NCBI GenBank assembly: GCA_029817715.1
Contig: JARUPY010000169.1
Coordinates: forward strand, 41,179 to 105,178
Length of the DNA stretch: 64,000 bases
Direction of reading: 5' to 3'
Origin: Melastoma dodecandrum
Lineage: Eukaryota; Streptophyta; Magnoliopsida; Myrtales; Melastomataceae
Part shown: positions 54,661-64,000 of the stretch, piece after piece
How the letters are laid out: the number at the start of each line of letters is the position of its first letter
Numbering within the stretch: the first letter of the stretch is position 1
The notes under the pieces: generated by a model
What the model saw: the letters and a program-made list of their open reading frames with translations, nothing else
The model's database searches: none
What the model was told of the DNA's origin: nothing
Program-made: the position numbers and the translations under genes

Positions 54661-57589
54661 TTAGAGAAGGCGATAAGGGGCTTTGTTGGCCCTTGGGAAT
54701 GGGTTTTATATGTGCTGTTTGGGGGGATCCAGAACATATGGTAAGTTGTTATCGGTAGGAATTAGGTGGGCATGGTTTTTGGGTTTACCTTTTTTTGACA
54801 ATTTTTTACTTGCGGAAGGGAAGGTTGTGTTTTTTCTCAGTTTTGGGGAGATTGTTTCCATGCGTTTTTGTTTGTGATTGCCGCACGTTCTTAATACGAT
54901 ACGTGGCGTTTTTTTTTTAGCGACAAGGACATTAGTAAAGGGCCCTTATCTTTAGGAACAAATATAATACTTTACGGGATTTATAATCAAAAGGTGAATG
55001 AATGCACAACTAATATGAGGTCTCCAAACTGGACCAAGTGAGTGCAAACTTACGAACAAACGCTTAAAACTAAAACCCTGTTTAATATTTTCATCAGGAA
55101 TTATATTTGTGTAAAAAACCAGGTGGGGTATGTCCCGCAAGTCTCAGCAGTTCACTTGAAAAACGGATGATGTTACTCGTATTGGCTTGATTAAGTTTGC
55201 CATGTATACATGCATTTGGGTGGGCAACGAATCCGCTGAACAACAGACATGCATCCATTGAGCTCCTCTCTATTGTGGCAACTCCTTTTTTCTTCACTTT
55301 CAACCGACTCAAAAAATTGGTCGGCACTTGCAACCATAAGCCATACGTGATGAAGGCTCAAATGAACATGAACTGTGTTTAGCAAAATTCATGTATTTTT
55401 ACACGTTTTCTCAGGAATAAATCAGTAGATGAAAATATTCCAATGTCCTGTCATGAGGTGTTGTGTGTGTGCATGTGTTTTGATGAAGGGGGTTGGTTGA
55501 ACGACTGTTGGGTTAAAAGTGAGGAAGACGAGACAACCACACCAAGCATTGTTGCCAATGTGAAGTAGTAGTTCCTGTTTTATATGGGGACCTTCCAAAA
55601 AATGACCCGTTTGCACACAAATGCAAAATCCTGGGATTTCGCTAAGCCTTGGCTACTTTAGGAAATATGTTGAGCTCGTTCCTCGAACAGTAATGGGGAA
55701 TTCCAATGTGTCATCTGGCGATTCGCCTTCAAAAAGGACATGTCCTTCCACCACCTACACTAATCAGCACCGCTAGCATTTGCAAATTATGGAGTCATTT
55801 CCTGGCTTCACGCAGGTTGTTTGGGTCCAAGTGAGCAATCGTCAGTGACGGGTGTGAGGATCACTGGGGCAGCCATCGTCCCAGATTGGTCACCTAGAAT
55901 GGAGCGCACATTAGTTATCATGGATATCCTAGATGACCTGGGGACCTCATTGGCAGAATCCATTGGAGGCCCCATTTGTTTAATCCATTGTGATGGTGAA
56001 TCGGAAGAAGCAGGTGGCCAGCCATTGCAATCTGGATTTGCCATGGAAGGATCCGCTAGATATCATGTTCTCAGACCAAGGCAGGAATTGCCGGCATCGA
56101 GGGAAGTATAACCAATCTCTATGGGTGTCAACCGGAGAATCTGATCATCTGTTTAACATTACATGGTAGGTCATACACGGCACAAAGAATGCAGCAAAGG
56201 CAAATGATCGAAGGCCAGAGAGGGGAAAGCATCATGTGCACCGCCAAGCCTGTATAATGGGCGGACTAGCTTCTCAAGCCTATACATTATCCAATGGTGC
56301 GATCATTGACAAGTGCGACGCAGCACGTGTGAGCTGGCATTCATCATCTTTGGCTCAACTGCATTTCTTTTTCTTCTTCGCGCAAGGGGTGCCTATCGGA
56401 GATGCTCTTTGGGGCTTTAAGTAGGTTCCCTTGGGAAAGCGGGACGTGAACGGCCGAAGACATGGCAGGGAAGGAAGGCCAGAAGAGAAGTCCTGCTCAA
56501 GGGAGAGAGGGAGTAGTACTGATCGATTAGTACCAAAATGCTGTCCACTTTTCCCTCACAAGTGAGGAATTCAGGGTTTCGTAACAGGACATAACCTAGG
56601 TAATGGTTGGGGGTTATCACGTTCTGCAAGTAGTAACATGAGCCAATATCTACAAATGAAGCAAAATACCAATATGGAATGAGAAAGTGGATAATACCAA
56701 TATCACTGAATGATACCTTTTCAGGAAGAACAAAGCCGCGCTCTACTGAAGTTTACGTATACTTACGACGATGTGAAAACCAGCTAGTTAACATCATTTC
56801 GTCTAACCATCAGTGGGAAGAGAAAAAAAAAGAGGTTATCGAATCTGACATGGGAACCATACACGAGAGTCCTTTTAAACAGCGACCAGATGAAGATTTC
56901 ATATCACCAAACTCTACAGGAAAATGACTCATTACTTTCCAACAAACCTTCTAGACGAATTCAACGAATACCAATAAGCAAAAATAATTATAAATACTTC
57001 ATCTGATCCTATCCGTAAAAGGGGATCTTCTAAAGATTTCTCCTAATCACCTGACTAAAACCAATCTCATGTCTCAATGCTTATTCTGAATCAGGGGAAC
57101 GCGCCAGGAACCAGCTGGCAATAGATAATAAATAAATAAGTGTTCTCAAAAAAAAAAAAATAGTTGCAATTTCTAAAGATTTTGTTGCAAGGAGATTATA
57201 TGGTAACGCAAAGTTGTGGGCTAACCAATGGCTATATTGTTACCTTTGAGAAGAATCTGATCGAGCTTCGTAATCCTCCTGCCTTCCTATGTGATTTCAC
57301 TGCATTGAAGAGGGAAATACTGAGTTTCATGTTTTCACAAACCCACACAATCTATGAACCAAGCAACAATCCACCCTTTTTGAAACATATCCTCTTTTTG
57401 CAAATTCATATAATCATCCCTTTCCACGAACATTCCTATTCCGTTTTTCTGGTTGTTACCAATGTAACTAAACACCGGAAATTATACAAATAGAAGATCG
57501 AGCAGCGTGTGAAACAGAAAAATTCCAAAAAGGAAAGGACTGACTTACTCGTTGACATTCCTCGAGGACCCATGTTGACGTAAAACATC
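54661..57589. other. Intergenic region, no assigned gene
   Basis: Open stretches at 55808-56044 (minus, 78 codons; opens MANPDCNGWPPASS) and 55821-56111 (plus, overlapping) are the most protein-like. Neither matches a family I know. The rest is A+T-rich with an A13 run at 57147-57159. Nothing else can be supported. Confidence 0.3.
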
Positions 57590-57984
57590 TCATGCATGGA
57601 GGAGTGATTAGTGGAATTGTTAATAAATGGTTGTAATAGTGTTAGTGGGTTTGGCTTAGAAGTACGGGCTGTTGGGAGGCTTAGGCCCAAAAAAATAGAT
57701 GAATAAAAAAAGAAGAGCGGGAAATGTGGGTTAGTTAGACAGATATGTTGGGCGTGTGATTGCGCCCTGAGGCGGGTGTTGTGGAGGTGTTGTGGATTGT
57801 TTGATGTTGTCTTGGGCTGTCGGAGGTGTGTTCGGAACGGAGTAAGTAGAAAAATCGGATTATGTTTCGCGTTGCTTTGGTGAATTCTAGAAGTTATGTA
57901 TGTTTTTGCCGCCGGAGTTTGTGTTGAATTGTTTGCCAATTTAACTGTGTTCTGTTGTTGTTTTGCTGTTATGATATGTGAACA
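57590..57984 (+). repeat. 5' LTR of the truncated gypsy element
   Basis: About 395 bp, followed by the primer-binding-like site. It has many differences from the 3' copy, so the insertion is old. Confidence 0.8.
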
Positions 57985-58269
57985 TGAAGCCAAGGGTATC
58001 GGAGCATCGATCTGCGAAAGGGTTTATGGTGATGGAGACGCGATGGAACTGAGTTGAAGGAAGGAGCAAGAAGCTCAACGCATACCAAAGGTTAGAGGAT
58101 TAATTTTTACAATGGAGACAAACATGGAACTGATATGGCGAGTTTTGCAGTGAGATATTTTGTCCTAATTAAACTTCCGCCGTAAAAATAGACAACAAAG
58201 TACTGGTTCACAGAAGTAATCAGAAACTCACTCCTTTGTATTATGGTCCCTTACAAGATTAATGATCGA

Positions 58270-58917
58270 GTGTTAAGGTTGCGTATAAGTTTGGGTACAT
58301 GCCTGTTGGTACATCTATTGTCATCCTACTTTTCCCATGTTTCGAAGTTCAAGAGGAGTGTTTTGGATGCTGCTACGACCTTCCTTTGAGGTTACCATCT
58401 TAGCAGTGCTGCTATAGACCAGAATTTCCTTGTGGCTATATTAGCAAGCCCGAAATGGTTTTAAAAAAAAAAAAAAAAGAAAAAAAGAGTCAATCGAAGC
58501 AACCACTAAGGTATTGGTCCAATGGAAAGATAGTTCGGAGGATGATGCCATTTTGGAGAATTCTTATATGATTTACGTCAATAGAAAGTATCCAGAATGT
58601 ACGACTTGAAGACCAAGTGGTCCACTGAGGGGGTAGCTTCTTTAGGGTAAGAGTTGTATGAAGGGTGTTGGAAAGTATTTTGATGAATGATTTGCTGCTT
58701 ATTGATTGTTTGGATATGTTGTTGTTGGATAGAAGTAGAACTATATGCCGCTGTGCAACTGTGCTGTTGTTGTTGATGGAGCCGAAATAATGCCGTTGTG
58801 CCACTGTTGCTTCTGATGGATGGAGGATTGAAGTACTCACCGTTCTATTCCTGTGAATGAATTTAGTTTTATGCGAAGAACACTTGAGGACAAGTGATGT
58901 TTCCAAGGGGAAGGGCT
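58270..58917 (+). pseudogene. Ty3/gypsy pol C-terminal end (integrase tail with chromodomain-like segment)
   Basis: Traces of the post-core tail (a VKVAYK and PVGTSI..FPCF segment near 58278-58345) are followed by LVQWKDSSEDDAILENSYMI at 58514-58575. This fits the W-W-hydrophobic pattern of the chromodomain-like end of chromovirus integrases. LEDKx..RTS-like sequence (LRTSDVSKG) precedes the polypurine tract. It is broken by stops and frame changes. The chromodomain reading is a family-based inference. Confidence 0.65.
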
Positions 58918-59307
58918 TGATGCATGGAGGAGTAATTAGTGGAATTGGTTTAATAAAAAGGTTGTAGTAGTGTTAGTTGGCTAGGCTTAGAAATACATGG
59001 CTTTAAAAAATTTGGAGGTTAGGCCCAAGAATAGTCCGAATAAATGGGAAGAGCGAGAAATGTGGGTTAGTTAGAACAGTTTAGTTGGTGTGTGTGTGTG
59101 TGTGGTTGCACTCGAGGCGGTGTTTGTAGAGGTGTTGTGATCGTTGATGCTTATTGGGCTGTTGGAAGTGTGTTCCGACGAAGTAATAGGAAGTGGCATT
59201 GCGTTTCGCAGATGCTTATTACTGGTATTGGTGAATATCTGGAAGTTGTGTTGTTGCCAGTAGTTGTGGTTTTGAATTGCTGCAATTTAACTGTGTTCTT
59301 GTGAACA
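58918..59307 (+). repeat. 3' LTR of the truncated gypsy element
   Basis: Begins TGATGCATGGAGG right after the polypurine tract and ends TGTGAACA. It contains a (TG)n microsatellite at 59087-59102 that is absent from the left copy. Confidence 0.8.
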
Positions 59308-59434
59308 CGAACCAACGTCAAATCCCCTGAGGGTGCCCACCAGCTCACTTGTCCCCCCTTCATTATCACTCATGATCTTCGAACCAATGTACCTGTCCAA
59401 TCAACCTCTGTACCCCATACCCCCCTCCAAAATC
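59308..59434. other. Short spacer between the gypsy and hAT elements
   Basis: 127 bases, C-rich, with no feature seen. Confidence 0.4.
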
Positions 59435-62400
59435 GAGGGGTGAGCAAAAAGTTCGGTATTCCAAATAACAAACCGAAGTTTTGGCATTTTTCGGTATTTG
59501 TAATGTCGATAATTCCGTTTTTGGTTTCGTGTGTTAAGTTTTTTAAAATTTTTAGGTTTTTAGTTCGATTTCGGTATTTTAGTTTAAATTTATTTTGGTA
59601 TTTCAAATAAACCAAATTTTTTTAAGCTCATTTCACGTATGGATCTGGCCATGGATCCCAATGCCCCATTCGGCCCAAAAAAAGTGAAAATGTTAAGATT
59701 GGAGGGCTTGTCACCCCAGTTCGTGTGAAGCCCCTTCTCCGGAACCTTAAGGCGCCTTTTGACCTCCTCCGCATCTCTCCCACCTCTCTCCCTCCCCGAG
59801 CACACCCACTGATATATGGACTTTCTCTTGACTTCGAATCCTCCATTCTAACAACTCATCCTCAAGGCCCTACTCATCGTCCTCCCCTCTAACCTGGCAC
59901 TACCCCCCTCAGCGTCCCCTGAAGGTCGGCGGGGATTCTTCCTCTTCTGCCTCCGCCGCTGCTGCCATTGAATAGGGGATGGCCACCTCTAACCCTAACC
60001 TCTTTGCCTTCTTCGGTTGAGATCATGTCCCGTCCCAAAACCTCCTCCTCCAGGCACGTCCCCTTGTAATCCTACTGGTTCCCGGTATGCGTTTAACTGT
60101 TTGTAGTGCTGGAGTTAGGGTAGGAAGACACTGAATGTCGTATGCTCTATACGGATAAGGAATGCTTTGGGCATGGTGGATTCCGTGGTTTGCGTTTTAA
60201 AGGGTTGGATTTTATAAAGAGTTTAGGGAACCTTCACATTGCGTTATGGGATGTTAGCTGGTTTCCTAATAGGTCTTACCCAAATGAGGTCCCTCCGCGC
60301 TTTGTTGCTTAGGTGAGTATTAGGCCAGCTTCTGCTTGTCTGATCAAGTGAAGATTGTACGAACCTGTCACTGGATTGTGGGGTCCTTCATGTGGTGCTT
60401 TCAAGTAAATTTTGTCGTAGAAAATATGTTCCTCTTTGATCCTTCATTGAAAGGCAAAGTGGTGTGAAAAAGCTAAAAGAAACTTGGTTATATAGGTAAT
60501 AGACGCCCGTCTACCGCAAGCTTGGTGGCCCAAATCAGAGTCCTTAAATTGAAGCAATTGACTATTCTCACTCTCAAGCGCTGAGAAACGAAGAGGTTTG
60601 ATCATTGTTGAAAAATTTTGATCTCTATAATGATATTCATGGAAGTTAATTGAAAAAGCATACCATGAAGTCGTGAAGAGTTTTTGGTTATGAGAACGCT
60701 ATATTATCTGTTTATATATTTTCAAAACTTACACTCTTGAGTCTTGTTTCCATAACTCTTTGCTGCCCCATTTTAGGAAATTAGCTATGAGCACAGCATT
60801 TCACATCTCTTCACTCCCTGTCTTACATTTCTTGGTCGAGTCTTACAGTGATACCCACTTAAGAACTCTGGTAAAAGTTATTAAGAGACCCTCTTTCTCA
60901 ACTAGAAAATGGAACTAGCATTTGAGTTTTACATAGTATTTTCCTTCTCTACACACCATTTTTTTGTCATATACTATGAACTTACTTTTTTTACTTTTTA
61001 TATGTAGGCAAGTATAGTGAAATAATGAGAAACTTTATTTGACAACCTAGGATACAATTGATGACAACACTATCAGATTGGTAAAGTATTTCTTATTTTT
61101 CTACCCATTTTATCTTCATTTTTCTTGTAGTTAATCTGCCATTTTTTTCCTCCTGTATGTAGATGAATAGTGGAATTTTGTCCCCCGATGGTGGGATCAT
61201 CAACTAGTCAGATCAGCTTTCGATATCTACTACTACCACTACACACTCTGATGGAAGAAGAGAGGAAGCAAATGGCTTTGAGATTTAACTTTATGGGTAG
61301 ATTATGAGAGATTTAAAGGTCCTCGGATGGTGTAATGTTTGGCATGACGCAAAGCCATGTGGTGGCCTAGAAGTGAGAGCCTGATACTAAGAAAAATGGA
61401 ACTTCTTCGCTGAAGAGTCACAATGCGAGCGTGTAAGTGAAAGATCAAGTCAACCAATTCAACAACGAGACAATCTTCAATTTAAACCTGGATGGTGATT
61501 CTAACAATCGGAAAGACATGACGGTTCCTTAGTGAGTGCGATCATGAAACAATTAGGAAAAGAAATCTTTGTGCACTTGGTGATATCTGTTGAGCTTCCA
61601 TTCAAGTTTGTTTTATCAGGCTTGAATTCATTCATTATTCATGAATATATGTCCAAAGTTTAAAGTTCCTTCAAGGTGGACAATACAACGTGATGTGAAT
61701 TTACATGATTTTCGCTTCTGAAAGAAAGAGAAAATTGGAAAGATTTATCTTAAGAAGTCGTGTTAAAGAGATTTGTTTGACTACTGAATACTTGGACTTC
61801 TGTTCAAAGAAAGAGAGTCAATTAAATGTGTTTGACTGTTCACTTACATTGATGAGTAATTGGTAGTTGCAGAAACGGATATTGAGTTTTACTCCAGTTA
61901 ACATCATATAAGGGGAAGGATATGGGGTTTGCTATTGATAGAATCGTGCGTGATTGGGGTTTAGAAAAGATTATGACCATCAACTGTGGACAATACTCAG
62001 TTCAAATTATGTTGTAAAGTCGTTTTCTGAAAGAGAAGTATTGCTACAAAGAAGTGAGTGTGATGAGATGATGTTTGCACATATATATCAATTTAATTGT
62101 GAAGGATTGATTGAACTATGACTATTGGACTCTGTGAAGAAAGTACGAGAAGTTGTAGCTTACATTAGAATCTTCTCCTCAAAGATTGTTAAAGTTAAAG
62201 GAGTGTGCAATTGCTGAGAAGATTGAACAGTAAGAACATTTCAACATGTTGGAGGTGTCAACGGGATAAAATTTAACATAATTTATGTTAGAATCAACAA
62301 TAAACTTTGAGAGGGAGCTTTTGAGAGATATGATGATGAACAACACAAATTTTAGAAAATATCTTGAAGACGACAGTTGGATATGCATGATACCGAGCTC

Positions 62401-63978
62401 ATTAGAATGGGGAAATACTGATGGGCATACTTGTTGTACATTCTTAAGCACTTTTATAAGCTTACTTTGAAAAGATTCTAGTTCGAAGTTTGTTTTACTT
62501 CTAATTGATCTCTTTCATGAGCTAGCATATCTTCATGAGGGTTTGCGAGAATTGCAAGAAATCTTCTGATCAGAACTTGGTTAAATTGACCACGAACATG
62601 TTTAGATAAGTATCATAAGTTTTAGGGTGATTATGAAAAAAATGAGTACGTTGATTTTTATCGCAGTTTTCTTTAATCCCTACTTTGGGACGAAGTTTGA
62701 TTTTGTTGAAGCTGTGTTTGAATGACATGTATCTTGACAAGGCTGATGCTATGATTTCTCAAGTGAAAAGTACTCTTTATGATATTTTTGCGGAGTAACA
62801 AAAAGAAATGGAGGAAGTGTGGGAGAAGATGTAGAAGACGGGGTGACCAAAGGATGGGAGTGATTGTGGATGTTATGGATAAGGGTCAATCATCAAAAGG
62901 CATCTATAATAGATAGTGATATGAGATTATTGCAAAGGTTGATAGAGAATGAAAGAGGAAGAAAGATGGAGATAAATTTGACAAATCATAGTTGGACAGA
63001 TATTTGGGAGAAAATACCACGAACTTGCTAATCAAAAGTTTTGATATTTTGACGTGATTGGAAAGTCAATGCTATTAGATTTCCCATACTTGCCCAAATG
63101 GCTCGTGATATTTTAGTCGTACCAATCTCCAACGTTGCTTCCGAAACTGCGATTAAGCACAAGTAAATTTATCACATCTTTTAATCTCATGAGATGCTCA
63201 TTTCTATTATTTATTTTCAAACTAATATTTAGTCAATATTAAATAGGTGGAAAATAGGTGGACGAGTGATTGATGTTTTTTTGAAGTTTCTTTGGGTCCT
63301 AAGAGTATTGAGACAATTATGTGCACACAAGATTGGATTCGCCAAGGGAACTCACTGTGAAGATGAGTTCCGAACGAAGATCGCTTTTGAGCAAGAAAAA
63401 TTCGAAAGTAGTAATGTTTAATTCCAAAGTATTCCTTATTAATATTTAATATTAACTGTTTGTATAGAAATTAATACTCTTGTCCTCACTAATGCTAGTA
63501 TTTGTCCCGCACTTGCCATTGGAATGAAATTAGTTTCTTCGGTGGTTTCAATCTCTTCCGGTTCAAGAATTCACGATTGAAAGGTCGTGTGAAACATGAG
63601 GAATTTGGAATTTTTGTTGGAGATTTTAGCTTTGTTTTATTTGGATTTTTTTTTGTTTGGACTAAGAGCTTGGCCTATTGAATTGTGTTTTTTCTTTAAT
63701 TTGTTAAAATTATGGCTTAAAAATGTTTATCTTTTACGGGCTTTTAAAATTTATGGGCTCGGATTGAATTTTTTTAATTGACTTTGGACTCATTATCAAT
63801 TGAAAATTCGAAAGATCCAAGTACCGAACTGAAATATCAAAATTTTTTGTATTTGGAATTTTGAAATGTATTTGGAAGATAAAAAATTAAAAGTTTTGAA
63901 ATTTAGAATATTCGGTATTTAATTTGTTTCGGATTTAAAACCCTACCCAAATCAACCCAATCCGAGCAAATTCTCCCC
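59435..63978 (+). mobile_element. Degenerate hAT transposon of a second family
   Basis: The left end reads GAGGGGTGAGCAAAAAGTTCGG. The right end is a decayed counterpart (GAGCAAATTCTCCCC, complementary to an AGGGG..TGAGC type end). Both ends carry repeated TTCGGTATT motifs (59451, 59489, 59571; 63910 and inverted near 63823). A transposase remnant runs between them on the plus strand. No clear target-site duplication was found. The segment 59627-60500 upstream of the transposase is unusually C-rich and may be unrelated sequence carried in the element. Confidence 0.65.
61163..63421 (+). pseudogene. hAT transposase remnant (RICESLEEPER-like)
   Basis: Scattered plus-strand blocks match the zf-BED RICESLEEPER group. 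MNSGILSPDGG with TTTTTHSDGRREEA is at 61160-61265, CPKFKVPSRWTIQRDV at 61650-61697, and a WTSVQ-like piece near 61795. PILAQMARDILVVPISNVAS, the hAT C-terminal dimerisation block, is at 63085-63150, and GRVIDVFLK follows at 63260 after a small intron. Dozens of stops and shifts separate them, so it has long been inactive. Confidence 0.75.
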
Positions 63979-64000
63979 GTCACATAATGTGAATCCATGC

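Larger units (their letters stand above)
57590..59307 (+). mobile_element. Truncated Ty3/gypsy element with two LTRs
   Basis: Direct repeats at 57590-57984 and 58918-59307 share ATGCATGGAGGAGT.ATTAGTGG, GAAATGTGGGTTAGTTAG and the end TGTGAACA. A primer-binding-like GGTATCGGAGCA follows the left repeat near 57994. A polypurine tract (AAGGGGAAGGGC) directly precedes the right repeat. Only the 3' end of pol remains between them. The left LTR starts TC instead of TG, and the flanks do not form a clean duplication. The element has lost gag, protease, RT and most of integrase. Confidence 0.85.

Noticed and set aside
55808..56111. Overlapping protein-like frames on both strands
   Set aside because: Neither matches a known family, and they cannot both be real; too weak to call.
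57436..57993. 185-codon open frame on the minus strand
   Set aside because: Runs antisense through the 5' LTR of the truncated gypsy element; composition is Asn/Thr/Ser-rich without motifs.

Overview
The window is nuclear DNA of a flowering plant, most likely a eudicot. It has spliceosomal introns with GT-AG borders, a plant ethylene-response transcription factor gene (EIN3/EIL), a plant LRR receptor pseudokinase, a plant-type eL30 gene with a telo-box/site II promoter, Ty3/gypsy and Ty1/copia retrotransposons, hAT transposons and a plastid ycf2 insertion. I cannot name the species from sequence alone.

Layout. (1) 1-11617: a decayed Ty3/gypsy element of Tat/Athila type, read on the minus strand: 5' LTR near 10896-11617, gag near 9170-10450, protease near 8105-8692, split RT, and a fused integrase remnant. 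An antisense plant-mobile-domain (PMD) reading frame lies beyond pol at 297-2565. Its other LTR lies left of the window. A 2.42-kb LTR-like element (3842-6262, TSD ATTCC) sits inside RT. (2) 11618-27206: an EIN3/EIL gene on the plus strand, broken by four insertions: a 1.8-kb non-autonomous copia-type element (12475-14302) in its leader, a deleted copia element (14619-19074) in its presumed 5'UTR intron, a 3.8-kb hAT (19704-23491, 8-bp TSD) in the DNA-binding-domain coding sequence, and a 2.24-kb solo-LTR-like element (24371-26608, 5-bp TSD) further downstream. Four single-base frameshifts add to the damage. (3) 29143-32210: an apparently intact three-exon LRR receptor pseudokinase (SIRK1 / At5g10020 / At2g27060 type). 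(4) 36258-37463: an intact five-exon eL30 gene on the minus strand. (5) 39265-39596: a ycf2 fragment of plastid origin. (6) 40545-54660: three decayed but still intron-bearing gene copies in a row on the plus strand: SERRATE, a GDSL esterase/lipase and CCT7 (chaperonin eta). (7) 57590-59307: a truncated Ty3/gypsy element with two LTRs. (8) 59435-63978: an old hAT of a second family.

How it fits together. In Arabidopsis, as I recall the locus numbers, EIL1 (At2g27050), a SIRK1-like pseudokinase (At2g27060) and SERRATE (At2g27100) lie within a few genes of each other. The same order here suggests an ancestral block. In this copy the EIL and SERRATE members are dead and the pseudokinase survives. 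That looks like gene loss after duplication of the block, with transposons piling into the released sequence. The intact genes probably needing annotation are only the LRR pseudokinase and eL30. No CRISPR array, rRNA or credible tRNA gene was seen.
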